A stretch of 64,000 nt of DNA from Rhodoflexus caldus (GTDB lineage: Bacteria; Bacteroidota; Bacteroidia; Cytophagales; Thermoflexibacteraceae), in the NCBI RefSeq assembly GCF_021206925.1, contig NZ_JAJPRF010000007.1, positions 62,001 through 126,000 of the forward strand. The letters are read 5' to 3'. This document shows, in pieces, positions 34,441 through 43,426 of the stretch (within the stretch, counting starts at the first letter, position 1; every line of letters starts with the position of its first letter). The position numbers and the translations under genes are program-made. A model generated the notes under the pieces. It was not told where the DNA came from. It ran no database searches and saw only the letters and a program-made list of their open reading frames with translations.

Positions 34441-36115
34441 CGGATTGGGGTTTGCCTTGCACAAAAATACGCTCTTTTTGAAGTCTTCCTTTGCGGTCGT
34501 AATAGCGCCAGCGGCCATCGGGCAGGCCGTCCTTGTAGTAGCCGCTGATGTTTACCGTTCCGCGCCGTTTTTCATGGTAAATCAGTCGGCTGCCATTGCC
34601 TTTCTTGAAAGTACCTTTGGGTAATACCCGCCCATTAACACCCGTAAAATCACTGATTTCCAACAACTTACCTGCATCCCACTGCTCTGTTTGGCGCAGT
34701 GCACCGTTGCTGTGAAAGTAGCGCCACTCTCCTTGCTCGCGGTTATGAACATAGCTGCCCGTTGCCCTGATTTTCCCGTTGGGATAATAGTCTGTCCATA
34801 TGCCGCTTTTCAACCCATCCTCCCAGTAACCTTTGGCAACCATGCGGCCTTTGTCGTAAAAAATCCACTCCCCTACCGCACAGCCGCCATGCTGTAAACC
34901 CGTGGCTGTCATGTGGCCTTCTTCATCGTAATACGTCCATTTGCCTTCGGGTATGCCGTTTTGGTATTCGCCCGCTGCTTGCAGATACCCATTGGGATGA
35001 AAGAATTGCCAAATGCCTGTTTCCCGACCGGCTAAAAGCATTCCCTGCGCTTTTACTTTTCCATTAGGATAAAAAAGTAAACAAAGCGAATCCAAAGCTC
35101 CGGAGCGATAAATGCCGCGCATGAGTAACTCCCCTTTGGTTGTGTGCCACTCAAAAGCACCTTCGGGTTGTCCCTTTCGGCAAGCAAGTGTTACAACTTC
35201 CTGCAAATCAGTGAAATACTGCATGTTACCTTCAAGCCATCCGTTGCTGTAAATACCTTTGGCAACAATATTGCCCTGCCAATCTCTAAAAATGCGCTCA
35301 CCTGCGCCGGAGTCTATCAGTACCTTGTCTTTTGTTTCCAAGCGCATCAATTGCCCGTTGTTGTAAGTTATTTTTTCCAAAACCTGCCCCTCTGCATCGT
35401 AATTCAGTTGTTGGCCGTTAAGTTTTCCGTCTTTAAACAACATTCGGCTTACACGTTTGCCCCGTTCGCTGATTTCCCAGATGCCATGCGGCACATCGTC
35501 TTTGAAATTTCCCGTTATCAGTTGGGTATCATCGGGCGTGTGAAACTCCCACCTGCCCTCGGCAAGCCCCGTTATGAAGTGTCCCTTGGCAAATAACCTG
35601 CCGTTCGGATAAAACCACTGTGAAGCTCCTTGGTAAGCCCCTTGCTTGAACCAATGCCACTCGGCGGCCAATTTGCCGTCAGGGAAATAGACCTGCCACA
35701 TGCCCCGCGGGCGGCTTTTATCGGTCATACCGCGCAGGGCGTAGTGTCCCGCGCGGTTGTAGTAAGCAAAAACACTGTCTGCAACGCCTTTGCGGAACCA
35801 TTGCTCACGGACAAGTTTACCCTCTATATACCACTTGCCCCAACCTTCCGGCAATCCTTTGCGGTAATTCTGCTCAAAAAAAATGCGGTTAACCGCGTAC
35901 CAAAACCACTTGCCCTCGGGTTTTCCGTTGCGGTAACTGCCTTCTACTTGCAACAACTTTCCGGAAGGCGTATAAAATTTCCAAGTGCCTTCGCGGTTGC
36001 CCCGAACGGTTTTGCCTTCCTGTTGCAGCGAATCGGGAATGACAATCTGTGCGGCAGCCTGCACAGTTGCCATCAACCATATAAAACCTATCAGACGCGG
36101 TAAGAAAGTAGCCAT
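34433..36115 (-). CDS. MORN-repeat (YwqK-like) secreted protein
   Basis: The 560-residue protein has a signal peptide (MATFLPRLIGFIWLMATVQAAAQ) followed by about 20 tandem repeats of the MORN-2/YwqK type. Each is roughly 22-24 residues, with a W.Y/F..G core such as GEWRYFHSNGALRQ, GKWTYYDEEGHMTATG and GIWTDYYPNGKIRATG. Arrays of this kind form an extended beta-strand ribbon. The annotation YwqK-family antitoxin often given to such proteins does not imply toxin neutralisation here, because no toxin is present and the protein is exported. It is coupled to the gene at 32290-34440. Confidence 0.82.
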   Translation of the reverse strand: MATFLPRLIGFIWLMATVQAAAQIVIPDSLQQEGKTVRGNREGTWKFYTPSGKLLQVEGSYRNGKPEGKWFWYAVNRIFFEQNYRKGLPEGWGKWYIEGKLVREQWFRKGVADSVFAYYNRAGHYALRGMTDKSRPRGMWQVYFPDGKLAAEWHWFKQGAYQGASQWFYPNGRLFAKGHFITGLAEGRWEFHTPDDTQLITGNFKDDVPHGIWEISERGKRVSRMLFKDGKLNGQQLNYDAEGQVLEKITYNNGQLMRLETKDKVLIDSGAGERIFRDWQGNIVAKGIYSNGWLEGNMQYFTDLQEVVTLACRKGQPEGAFEWHTTKGELLMRGIYRSGALDSLCLLFYPNGKVKAQGMLLAGRETGIWQFFHPNGYLQAAGEYQNGIPEGKWTYYDEEGHMTATGLQHGGCAVGEWIFYDKGRMVAKGYWEDGLKSGIWTDYYPNGKIRATGSYVHNREQGEWRYFHSNGALRQTEQWDAGKLLEISDFTGVNGRVLPKGTFKKGNGSRLIYHEKRRGTVNISGYYKDGLPDGRWRYYDRKGRLQKERIFVQGKPQSDD

Positions 36116-36150
36116 TTTTCTGTCTGCACATGCTGCAAATCTTGTGCTTC

Positions 36151-36182
36151 ATTGTAAAAAAGCCGATTTGTCGCCAAATTTG
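36151..36182 (+). promoter_or_regulatory. Possible promoter of yajQ
   Basis: TTG (36152-36154), a 20-base spacer and CAAATTTG (36175-36182), one base off the TAnnTTTG -7 consensus, 39 bases before the yajQ start. Confidence 0.3.
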
Positions 36183-36221
36183 AGCACTTGAAGCTAATCA
36201 CATTAAAACACCTGCACGCCT

Positions 36222-36716
36222 ATGCCTTCTTTTGACATTGTTAATAAGATTGACCACCAATTACTGGATAACGCTATCAACACCGCCCGCAAGGAAATTG
36301 CCACGCGCTACGACCTGAAAGACAGCAAAACCGAAATTACGCTTGACAAAAAGACGCTGCACATCACCATCGTTACCGATAATGAAATGAGTCTCAAATC
36401 GGTTATCAAAGTAATCATTGAACGCATGGTGAAGCAAAATCTGGATGCCAAATGCTTAGACTTCGGCAAAGCAGAGTATGCATCGGGCAATATGGTGCGC
36501 AAAGATATCAGCGTGAAAGAAGGCATTGAAAAAGATATTGCCAAAAAAATAGTCAAAGACATCAAAGACTCAGGGCTGAAAGTACAAGCCAGCATCATGG
36601 ATGAAACCGTGCGCGTAACAGGCAAGAAAATAGATGATTTACAGGAAGTTATCGCCCTGATGCGTCAAAAAGATTACAATATCCCGCTCCAATTTGTGAA
36701 CATGAAGCGGGATTAG
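36222..36716 (+). CDS. yajQ: YajQ family nucleotide-binding protein
   Basis: The 164-residue protein matches YajQ (DUF520) in length and sequence: MPSFDIVNKIDHQLLDNAINTA at the start, EIATRYDLKDSKTEI near residue 25, and closing IALMRQKDYNIPLQFVNMKRD. YajQ proteins have two ferredoxin-like domains and bind cyclic di-GMP in some bacteria; in others they bind nucleic acid. Here a c-di-GMP link cannot be tested from the window. It is a single-gene unit, followed 40 bases later by a tRNA gene with its own promoter. Confidence 0.95.
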   Translation: MPSFDIVNKIDHQLLDNAINTARKEIATRYDLKDSKTEITLDKKTLHITIVTDNEMSLKSVIKVIIERMVKQNLDAKCLDFGKAEYASGNMVRKDISVKEGIEKDIAKKIVKDIKDSGLKVQASIMDETVRVTGKKIDDLQEVIALMRQKDYNIPLQFVNMKRD

Positions 36717-36718
36717 TA

Positions 36719-36747
36719 TTGTCTGAAATCAAATATTGATAAATTTG
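36719..36747 (+). promoter_or_regulatory. Promoter of tRNA-Pro
   Basis: TTG (36719-36721), an 18-base spacer, then a perfect -7 box TAAATTTG (36740-36747). The tRNA starts 10 bases later. It overlaps the 3' flank of yajQ. Confidence 0.7.
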
Positions 36748-36756
36748 CGGTGGAAT

Positions 36757-36831
36757 CGGAGTGTAGCGCAGTCCGGTTAGCGCGCCACGTTCGGGACGTG
36801 GAGGCCGGAGGTTCGAATCCTCTCACTCCGA
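36757..36831 (+). tRNA. tRNA-Pro (CGG)
   Basis: The acceptor CGGAGTG pairs with CACTCCG. The anticodon stem CCACG/CGTGG encloses TTCGGGA, giving anticodon CGG. It complements the tRNA-Pro (TGG) at 14214. Confidence 0.95.
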
Positions 36832-36835
36832 CAAC

Positions 36836-37828
36836 TTATTTTACAGGCACCGAAAACGTTACCCGCACAGGCATATGGTCGCTGATAGCACGCTGTGCAG
36901 CAGGGTCGTCTTTCAACAAACCGCCAATAACGGCTTCTTCACGCCTTACCAAGTGCTGCATGGCCTTGTTTACCAGAATATAATCAAATCGGCGTTCGGG
37001 CTTGTCTGCTGTGTGCGTAAATACGGTTTTACCCTGCCAAGGGTCATTCCACCGCAGCGGATTATCCTTGCGCAACAATTCCGCCATTTCACGGCTACCG
37101 TCCAATGAGTTAAAATCTCCTGCAAAAACCATCGGCAGGCGTTTGTTGCGTTTGCGCAACTGCCGCAACTGATACTGAATGGCCTGAATTTGCCCTAACC
37201 GCGTAGCGATGTCTTCCTCCGTGCGACCTGCTTTCAAGTGCACACCTGTCAGCAAGAAGGCATAGTCGGGACGGATAAAAATTTCCTGCGCAACCACACG
37301 GGAATTGACATTAATTTGGGTGCGGGGCTGACCGTCTTTGTTTTTAATGCCCGGCACAGGGGTGTAAAGACTGCGGAAACTGTAAGTCATCCCCATTGGG
37401 TAGCGACTCATTATCACCACGTTCATGTACCAGTCGGGGCTTTCCGAACCTGCAAAAAACTGATAGCCCATATCGGCAAGGTGCTCGCGGGCAATCTGAC
37501 GCAGAAAGGCAATGCTCTCAAACTCCTGCAAAACGACAATGTCGGCATCGGCTTCGCGAAGGGCTTTTACCAACATCGCAACTTTTTGCTTTACTTCCTC
37601 CTGTGCTTTGGCATCTTTTACATCTTCGCGCTCGTTGCGGATGTAGGGGTTGTCAAAAGCATCTACAAAGTGCTCTACGTTCCAGTTCAGAATGGTAAAC
37701 GTATTCTTTTGAGGAAACTGATAATTTTCGGGGAGTGCCATACCTCGCTCGCTTATGCTTTGCGCATTGACGCGCAGTGCAAGCGTAAACAAGCACAGCC
37801 CCAACAACAAGAATTTTTTCATCAGCAT
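36836..37828 (-). CDS. Endonuclease/exonuclease/phosphatase family protein, secreted
   Basis: The 330-residue protein has a signal peptide (KKFLLLGLCLFTLALRVNAQ) and the EEP fold motifs in order: LNWNVEHF near residue 47 (metal-binding Asn), VVLQEFES near residue 97 (Glu), an internal Tyr/His segment GVHLKAG near residue 196, AGDFNSLDG near residue 240 (Asp, Asn), and ISDHMPV near residue 318 (catalytic Asp-His). It is therefore a metal-dependent phosphodiesterase or nuclease outside the cytoplasm. It might scavenge extracellular DNA or act on phospholipids; sequence does not decide. Its stop lies only five bases from the tRNA-Pro end. Confidence 0.88.
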   Translation of the reverse strand: MLMKKFLLLGLCLFTLALRVNAQSISERGMALPENYQFPQKNTFTILNWNVEHFVDAFDNPYIRNEREDVKDAKAQEEVKQKVAMLVKALREADADIVVLQEFESIAFLRQIAREHLADMGYQFFAGSESPDWYMNVVIMSRYPMGMTYSFRSLYTPVPGIKNKDGQPRTQINVNSRVVAQEIFIRPDYAFLLTGVHLKAGRTEEDIATRLGQIQAIQYQLRQLRKRNKRLPMVFAGDFNSLDGSREMAELLRKDNPLRWNDPWQGKTVFTHTADKPERRFDYILVNKAMQHLVRREEAVIGGLLKDDPAAQRAISDHMPVRVTFSVPVK

Positions 37829-37935
37829 GTGTAATTTTGATTGATTAATTTGTAACTAAGCAACGCACAATATCATGCGCACGAATTTTTTTACAGATAA
37901 TACAGTGTTCAGCAGATTTTCAAATCCGTATTCCG

Positions 37936-37950
37936 AAATCCCAAATCCGA
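37936..37950. repeat. Inverted 15-mer flanking hemB, left copy
   Basis: AAATCCCAAATCCGA here is the exact reverse complement of 38988-39002. The local sequence also repeats the motif CCGAAATC twice. Confidence 0.6.
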
Positions 37951-37972
37951 AATCAGAATGCTGCTTATCTGA

Positions 37973-38947
37973 TTATTTATTGGCCTGCAAGCGGGCAAAC
38001 TCTTTGGCAAAATAGGTCAGAATTGCCGTTGCACCCGCACGTCGGATGCTGAGCAAACATTCTTTCATTGCCCGCTCGCCGTCTATCCAACCGTTAGCTG
38101 CTGCGGCTTTAATCATAGCATACTCGCCGCTGACGTTGTAGGCTGCAATCGGTAAATCAAAATTATCTTTCAGCAAACGGATGATGTCCAAATAAGCTAA
38201 GGCAGGCTTTACCATCAGAAAGTCAGCGCCTTCGGCTGCGTCTAATGTGGCTTCCAGCAGTGCCTCGCGGGCGTTGGCAGGGTCCATCTGATAGGTTTTT
38301 TTATCGCCTGAACGGGGGGCAGAGTCCAACGCATCGCGGAAAGGGCCGTAGAACGCGCTGGCGTACTTTGCCGTGTAGCTCATGATAGACACATTGGTAA
38401 ATCCTTGATTATCAAGCATTTCACGGATGTATTGCACGCGTCCGTCCATCATGTCGGAAGGTCCTAAAATATCGCTGCCTGCCTGTGCTTGCGCAATTGC
38501 CATTTTGGCAAGAATTTCCAGCGTGGCATCGTTGATAATTTCGCCGTTTTCTACCAGCCCGTCGTGCCCGTCGGAGCTGTACGGGTCCATGGCTACGTCC
38601 GTAATCAGCACCGCCTCGGGGAAACGCTCTTTTATCAGACGAATAGTGCGGAGGTATAAATTATCCTCGCGCCAACTTTCGGAAGCAAATTTATCTTTGA
38701 GGCTGTCCTCAATGTGCGGGAAAGGAGCAAAAACTTTCAGCCCAAGGGCAAGACACTCTTCTATTTCGCGCAGCGCCGCATCGGGCGAAAGGCGAAAAAT
38801 GCCGGGCATAGATTTGATGGGCACTTGCAAGCCGCTGCCTTCGGTGAGAAACAACGGGTAGATGAGGTTGTCGGTCTCTACGCGGGTTTCCTGCACCATG
38901 CGGCGGATAGGTTCGGACTTGCGGTTTCTTCTGGGACGATGTAACAT
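37973..38947 (-). CDS. hemB: Porphobilinogen synthase (delta-aminolevulinic acid dehydratase)
   Basis: The 324-residue enzyme condenses two 5-aminolevulinate molecules in haem synthesis. It opens LHRPRRNRKSEPIRRMVQET. The two active-site lysines are seen in SYTAKYASAFYGPFRDA near residue 192 and in ADFLMVKPALAYLD near residue 245. LITDVAMDPYSSDGHDG near residue 112 has Asp/His in place of the Cys-rich zinc site, pointing to the Mg-dependent class. The ATG at 38947 is used; the upstream TTG at 38971 is less likely. A TATTTTTG -7-like box lies upstream. Confidence 0.95.
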   Translation of the reverse strand: MLHRPRRNRKSEPIRRMVQETRVETDNLIYPLFLTEGSGLQVPIKSMPGIFRLSPDAALREIEECLALGLKVFAPFPHIEDSLKDKFASESWREDNLYLRTIRLIKERFPEAVLITDVAMDPYSSDGHDGLVENGEIINDATLEILAKMAIAQAQAGSDILGPSDMMDGRVQYIREMLDNQGFTNVSIMSYTAKYASAFYGPFRDALDSAPRSGDKKTYQMDPANAREALLEATLDAAEGADFLMVKPALAYLDIIRLLKDNFDLPIAAYNVSGEYAMIKAAAANGWIDGERAMKECLLSIRRAGATAILTYFAKEFARLQANK

Positions 38948-38987
38948 GAACGGTAGGTTTGTTGGCTGCAAAAATACACCGCACCTC

Positions 38988-39002
38988 TCGGATTTGGGAT
39001 TT
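38988..39002. repeat. Inverted 15-mer flanking hemB, right copy
   Basis: TCGGATTTGGGATTT is the exact reverse complement of 37936-37950, on the other side of hemB. Confidence 0.6.
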
Positions 39003-39099
39003 GAGCCTGTGGATTTGTAGTTTTGTTAATGCAAGCAATGTAAAACCGCACAGGTTATTATGTTGCGATTGGTAACATCAGCACTTAATCATATACAAA

Positions 39100-39759
39100 A
39101 TGAGAACACTCACAACCCTTCTCTTATTGTTCTGTTTTGCCACAGCAGCCACCGCCCAAAAAAAAGGACGCTGGGAAAATCTATCTTCCTTAGATGCTTG
39201 GCGCAACTTTAAAAGCCCGACCGTCAACGAACAGTGGAAGCCAATCCCGAAAGGTTTTATGCTTGCAGGCAAAGGCGGCGGCGACATCATCACCAAAAAC
39301 CAATACGAAAATTTTGAACTGCATTTGGAATGGAAAATTTCCGTCAATGGCAACAGCGGCATTTTTTTCCATGTGGTAGAAAATGATGACGTGAAGTATG
39401 TGTGGCAATCCGGTCCGGAAATGCAGATTCTGGACAACGACGGACACCCCGACGGCAAAATCAAAACGCACCGCGCAGGCGATAACTACGACTTGCAATC
39501 CTGTACCGTAGAAACCGTTAAGCCGCCCGGGCAGTGGAACAAAGTCAAGCTCATTGTCAATAAAGGCAAAGTGGAGCATTGGCTCAACGGCGTAAAAGTA
39601 GTTGAATATCAGTTAGGAAGCCCCGAATGGGAGGAACTCTACAAGAAAAGCAAGTTTAAAGATATGCCGCTCTACGGCAAAGGCGGCAAGGGGCACATTG
39701 CCTTGCAAGACCACGGCGACCAAGTATGGTTCCGCAATATCCGCATCCGCAGCCTGTAA
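39100..39759 (+). CDS. DUF1080 protein (3-keto-disaccharide hydrolase-like)
   Basis: The 219-residue protein has a signal peptide ending ATAAQ... and a single DUF1080 jelly-roll domain: GDIITKNQYENFELHLEWKI near residue 61, GNSGIFFHV near residue 84, GPEMQILDNDGH near residue 106, and GHIALQDHGDQVWFRNIRI at the C terminus. Members act on keto-sugars or bind glycans, and are common in Bacteroidota and Planctomycetota. The catalytic details are poorly known. The stop lies five bases before the GSCFA gene, so the two are probably cotranscribed. Confidence 0.88.
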   Translation: MRTLTTLLLLFCFATAATAQKKGRWENLSSLDAWRNFKSPTVNEQWKPIPKGFMLAGKGGGDIITKNQYENFELHLEWKISVNGNSGIFFHVVENDDVKYVWQSGPEMQILDNDGHPDGKIKTHRAGDNYDLQSCTVETVKPPGQWNKVKLIVNKGKVEHWLNGVKVVEYQLGSPEWEELYKKSKFKDMPLYGKGGKGHIALQDHGDQVWFRNIRIRSL

Positions 39760-39764
39760 CGCGC

Positions 39765-40745
39765 ATGGAGTTTCGCACCGAACTTACCGTTCCGCCTTCG
39801 GACAAAGCCATTACGCACAAGAGCCGCCTGCTGACGGTCGGCTCTTGTTTTGCCGATGAGGTCGGGCAACGGCTCGCCGACAATAAATTTCAGGTGCTCG
39901 TCAATCCTTTCGGGACAATTTTTAACCCCGTGAGCCTCTTTGAGTTATTGGAAAAATCGTTGAGCGGCGAACCTCTGCGCACCATGCCCGTTGAGCGCGA
40001 CGGGCTTTTTTTTCATTACGGGCTGCACAGTCGCTATTTTGCCGAAAGTCCCGAAGCCATTAACCAACTTGTGCGAAGGCAAATGCAACAAACCGCCGAT
40101 TTTTTGCAAGCACCTGCCAACTCGGACAAGTGGCTGATTATCACGCTCGGAACAGCATGGATTTATGAATTGGCAGAAAGCGGCGTTCCCGTAGCCAATT
40201 GCCACAAAATACCTGCAAAGAATTTCCGCAAACGGCTGCTGCAAACCGAAGAAATTATCGGTGCTTTTGAAAAAATGTTTGTTACCTTGCCCAAAAACTG
40301 CCACATTATTCTGACAGTCAGCCCCGTGCGGCATATCAAGGATACGTTGCCGCTTAATACAGTAAGTAAGTCTGTTTTGCGGCTGGCTGTGCATCAAATC
40401 ACTGAAAAGTTTCCTCAAACAGGCTATTTCCCTGCTTATGAGCTGCTTTTAGACGACCTGCGCGACTACCGCTTTTATGCCGCCGACATGCTGCACCCGT
40501 CCGAACAGGCAGTTGATTACATTTTTGACAAATTCGCTTCGGCATATTTCCGCCTGCCTACCTTGCAACTCATGCAACGCTGGCAGAAAATCAGGCAGGG
40601 GTTGGCGCATCGCCCGCTGCAGGCCAACAGTGCATCGCATCGTCGCTTTTTGGAAGATTTGTCGCAAAAATTAGCCGAAATTGCACCGCATTTAGATGTA
40701 AGCGAGGAAATGGCAGAACTGCAAGAGCAATTGAATACCTTATAA
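39765..40745 (+). CDS. GSCFA domain protein
   Basis: The 326-residue protein opens MEFRTELTVPPSD and has the defining LTVGSCFADEVGQRL near residue 22, the GSCFA motif. NPFGTIFNP near residue 48, ITLGTAWIYE near residue 127, LTVSPVRHIKD near residue 184 and YFPAYELLLDDLRDYRFYAADMLHPS near residue 230 are the other conserved blocks. The GxS and late Asp-x-x-His pattern suggests an SGNH-like hydrolase. No signal peptide is present. Its last six bases overlap the convergent lactate permease gene. Confidence 0.9.
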   Translation: MEFRTELTVPPSDKAITHKSRLLTVGSCFADEVGQRLADNKFQVLVNPFGTIFNPVSLFELLEKSLSGEPLRTMPVERDGLFFHYGLHSRYFAESPEAINQLVRRQMQQTADFLQAPANSDKWLIITLGTAWIYELAESGVPVANCHKIPAKNFRKRLLQTEEIIGAFEKMFVTLPKNCHIILTVSPVRHIKDTLPLNTVSKSVLRLAVHQITEKFPQTGYFPAYELLLDDLRDYRFYAADMLHPSEQAVDYIFDKFASAYFRLPTLQLMQRWQKIRQGLAHRPLQANSASHRRFLEDLSQKLAEIAPHLDVSEEMAELQEQLNTL

Positions 40746-42170
40746 GCTCATTACCAGCCACGCCGCCAGCCATACCAACAACATGTAAAACGCTACCACA
40801 GGCGCGTTGATTTGCATGATGCGTGCCTCTTCTATTTCGTCAGGAACGATAGACTTGACCATCAGAATATTTTGCAGCGAAATGGCATTTCCCACGGCAC
40901 TGCCCGAGTGAAGTACGGCCAAGGCAAGCATCATCCACAATTGCCCCGCAAGCAAGTGTTTCAGCCCTCCCGCAAAAAGCAAATTGCCCATGGTGGCGCT
41001 GCCTGTAATAAAACTACCCATTACCCCCGAAATACCCGGAAAAACGAGCAATGCCATCCACGGATGCTGCGGCGTAAGTTCAGCATATGCTGCCGCCATA
41101 TCTGTGCGGATGAGTTGGGTAAACAGCACCAGCAATAATATGCTGAACAAAGTCATGCGCATTTTGCCGACTGTTTGTTGCCATGCATGTAAAAAACCTT
41201 TGCGTGCGCCTTGTTTAACGGCGATTGCCTGATAAATTATTCCGGCAAGAATAAACAACAGACCGGGCTGAAAGGCTGAAAATTTTTTCCCGCCTTCCAA
41301 CCACTGCCAACCGATGGGTTTGAACAACCAACTTGCAGGAATCAGCAAGGCAATGAACAACAAGTAAGGCCAAAAACTTTGCCACCAGAGCAGGGCAGGC
41401 GGTTTGGCTTCTTTGGGCATGGCCAGCGCAACAAATGCAAACAGGCCGATACTGCCTGCCAATACAGTAGGCAGTTCCACGCTGATGCGGCTGCCGACTA
41501 AATAAGGAATCAGGAAGCAGACACCTGCTGCCAGCAACGTTTGCAGTTCGCTGCGCCACGACAGGCTGATTCCTTCTGTTTGGGTGTAAAGCCATGCCAG
41601 CACAAAAGGCATGGCCAGAATGGGCAACGCATTCAGCAAAACAGTGTACTGCACTACTGCATCTGCGGGAGATATTACACCTATGCCGATGCGCAAAGCT
41701 GTTGCCAGTGCGCCAAAAGTTACGGAGGCCGTATTGGCCGCCAGCGGAATAATCACACAAGTAAGCGGCCGAAACCCGAAACTGTACAGCAGCGGAGCGA
41801 CCAGCATCGCAGGAATACCGAAACCTGCAATGCCTTCCATCAAACTACCCAGAAACCAGCCAAACAGCAACACCACAGGCAGACCCGTACCCGAAGCACC
41901 TATTTTTTGATGAAAGGTTTCCATTTGCCGCTGTCGGTGCAGCAAGTTGTAAAAAAGGTATGCCCCGAAAATCAGTAAACCAAGTTCTGCCCAAACAAAC
42001 AGGGTATCTGCCGCCGCGGGAAACAAAGAGGCTACTCCTTTTGCCCGCACATGGGCAATGCCGAGAAACAACACACCCGCAAGCGCCCCCATCCACAAGC
42101 GGCGCAATATAAAAATGCCGCCGAGCAGCAACAGGAGCGCCAGCAGCGTGAAAATCAGCGATTGGGACAT
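40740..42170 (-). CDS. L-lactate permease family transporter (LctP-like)
   Basis: The 476-residue protein has about 12-14 membrane segments. The family signature is seen as EGIAGFGIPAMLVAPLL near residue 113, followed by IPLAANTASVTFGALATAL near residue 140. The mirrored second half carries GVMGSFITGSATMGNLLF near residue 385. LctP proteins import L-lactate, D-lactate or glycolate with protons. No lactate dehydrogenase gene lies nearby, so the substrate is assumed from the family. It is transcribed divergently from the aminotransferase gene. Confidence 0.85.
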   Translation of the reverse strand: MSQSLIFTLLALLLLLGGIFILRRLWMGALAGVLFLGIAHVRAKGVASLFPAAADTLFVWAELGLLIFGAYLFYNLLHRQRQMETFHQKIGASGTGLPVVLLFGWFLGSLMEGIAGFGIPAMLVAPLLYSFGFRPLTCVIIPLAANTASVTFGALATALRIGIGVISPADAVVQYTVLLNALPILAMPFVLAWLYTQTEGISLSWRSELQTLLAAGVCFLIPYLVGSRISVELPTVLAGSIGLFAFVALAMPKEAKPPALLWWQSFWPYLLFIALLIPASWLFKPIGWQWLEGGKKFSAFQPGLLFILAGIIYQAIAVKQGARKGFLHAWQQTVGKMRMTLFSILLLVLFTQLIRTDMAAAYAELTPQHPWMALLVFPGISGVMGSFITGSATMGNLLFAGGLKHLLAGQLWMMLALAVLHSGSAVGNAISLQNILMVKSIVPDEIEEARIMQINAPVVAFYMLLVWLAAWLVMSL

Positions 42171-42212
42171 GATTAAAAAGATGCAACAGCCGAAAGATAC
42201 AAAACGAAAGAC

Positions 42213-42220
42213 TATATTTG
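42213..42220 (+). promoter_or_regulatory. Possible -7 element of the aminotransferase gene
   Basis: TATATTTG matches TAnnTTTG and lies 20 bases before the ATG at 42241. No TTTG -33 box is evident, and the spacing to the start would leave a very short leader. Confidence 0.35.
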
Positions 42221-42240
42221 ATACCGGTCAAATTGTCATT

Positions 42241-43395
42241 ATGGAAAACTACCGTTCTCTATTCAGTATTGCCGATGAGGTGCATTATCTGAATTGTGCC
42301 TACATGTCGCCCATGCCCAATGCCGTATCTGTTGCGGGTATGAAAGGCCTTCTGCGCAAAGCAGAGCCTTACAAAATCAGTCAGGCAGATTTTTTTACGG
42401 ATGTAGAAAAAGTACGTCATGCGTTTGCCAACCTTATAGGAAGCAGCGAGCCGCAGCGTGTCGCCGTCATCCCTTCGGTTTCTTATGGCATTGCCACGGT
42501 TGCGCGCAACCTGCCTTGCGAAGCAGGCGATGAAATCATAGTGGCTCACGAACAATTCCCCAGCAATATTTATGCATGGCAGGTGCTTGCCAAAGAGCGA
42601 CAGCTGACCATCAAAACCATTGCACCACCCAAAACCTTGCACAATCGGGGCGCATTGTGGAATGAAGCTATTTTAAAGGCGATTACCGATAAAACTGCAT
42701 TGGTTGCTTTGCCACACTTTCATTGGGCAGACGGCACACGCTTTGAGTTAGCAGCAATCGCCGATAAGGTACATCGCCACGGGGGAGTGCTGGTAATAGA
42801 CGGTACACAAAGCATCGGTGCATATCCGTTTGACCTGCGCGAAATTCATGCGGATGCCGTTATTGCGGCCTCTTACAAGTGGATGATGGGGCCTTATGGC
42901 ATCGGTGCAGCTTGGTTCGGCCCTGTTTTTGACAACGGCAGACCGCTGGAAGAGTCATGGATGGGGCGGCTAAACAGCGAAGATTTCAGTCGCTTAGTGG
43001 ACTACCAACCGGCCTATCAGCCCGGTGCCGTGCGCTACGATGTAGGCGAAAAAAGCAACTTTATCCTGATTCCCATGTTCTTGGAAGCCTTACACCTGAT
43101 ACAGGAATGGGGAACGGCACAAATACAATCTCACTGCCGTCAATTGACCGCACCGCTCATTGATTTTTTGACAGCAGCAGGCTGTTACACCGAAGACCCT
43201 CACTGGCGCAGCGAGCACCTGTTAGGCGTTCGTTTTCCGCAAACGGTAGCCATGGAGCGCGTACGTGAAGAACTTGGCCGCCGACATGTGCTGGTGTCTT
43301 ATAGAGGCGATGCCATGCGCATTTCACCGCACCTGTACAACACGCCGGCAGATATAGAAGCCCTGACAGAAGGTCTGAAAGCAGCATTTGCATAA
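42241..43395 (+). CDS. Class V aminotransferase (PLP enzyme)
   Basis: The 384-residue protein belongs to the cysteine desulfurase / isopenicillin-N epimerase-like branch of fold-type I PLP enzymes. It opens with YLNCAYMSPMP, the usual substrate-loop region. VLVIDGTQSIGAYPFDL near residue 181 contains the PLP-binding Asp and Gln, and AASYKWMMGPYGIG near residue 206 contains the Schiff-base Lys. The C-terminal domain includes RISPHLYN-like MRISPHLYNTPADIEAL. The active-site Cys loop of desulfurases is not evident, so it more likely acts on another amino acid. The ATG at 42241 is used; sequence upstream in frame overlaps the divergent permease. Confidence 0.87.
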   Translation: MENYRSLFSIADEVHYLNCAYMSPMPNAVSVAGMKGLLRKAEPYKISQADFFTDVEKVRHAFANLIGSSEPQRVAVIPSVSYGIATVARNLPCEAGDEIIVAHEQFPSNIYAWQVLAKERQLTIKTIAPPKTLHNRGALWNEAILKAITDKTALVALPHFHWADGTRFELAAIADKVHRHGGVLVIDGTQSIGAYPFDLREIHADAVIAASYKWMMGPYGIGAAWFGPVFDNGRPLEESWMGRLNSEDFSRLVDYQPAYQPGAVRYDVGEKSNFILIPMFLEALHLIQEWGTAQIQSHCRQLTAPLIDFLTAAGCYTEDPHWRSEHLLGVRFPQTVAMERVREELGRRHVLVSYRGDAMRISPHLYNTPADIEALTEGLKAAFA

Positions 43396-43426
43396 TTTCC
43401 GTTTACCATACAGCAACCCTGACCCT

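Noticed and set aside
34433..36115. Toxin-antitoxin system based on the YwqK-like repeats
   Set aside because: The protein is exported and made of MORN repeats. No toxin gene is adjacent.
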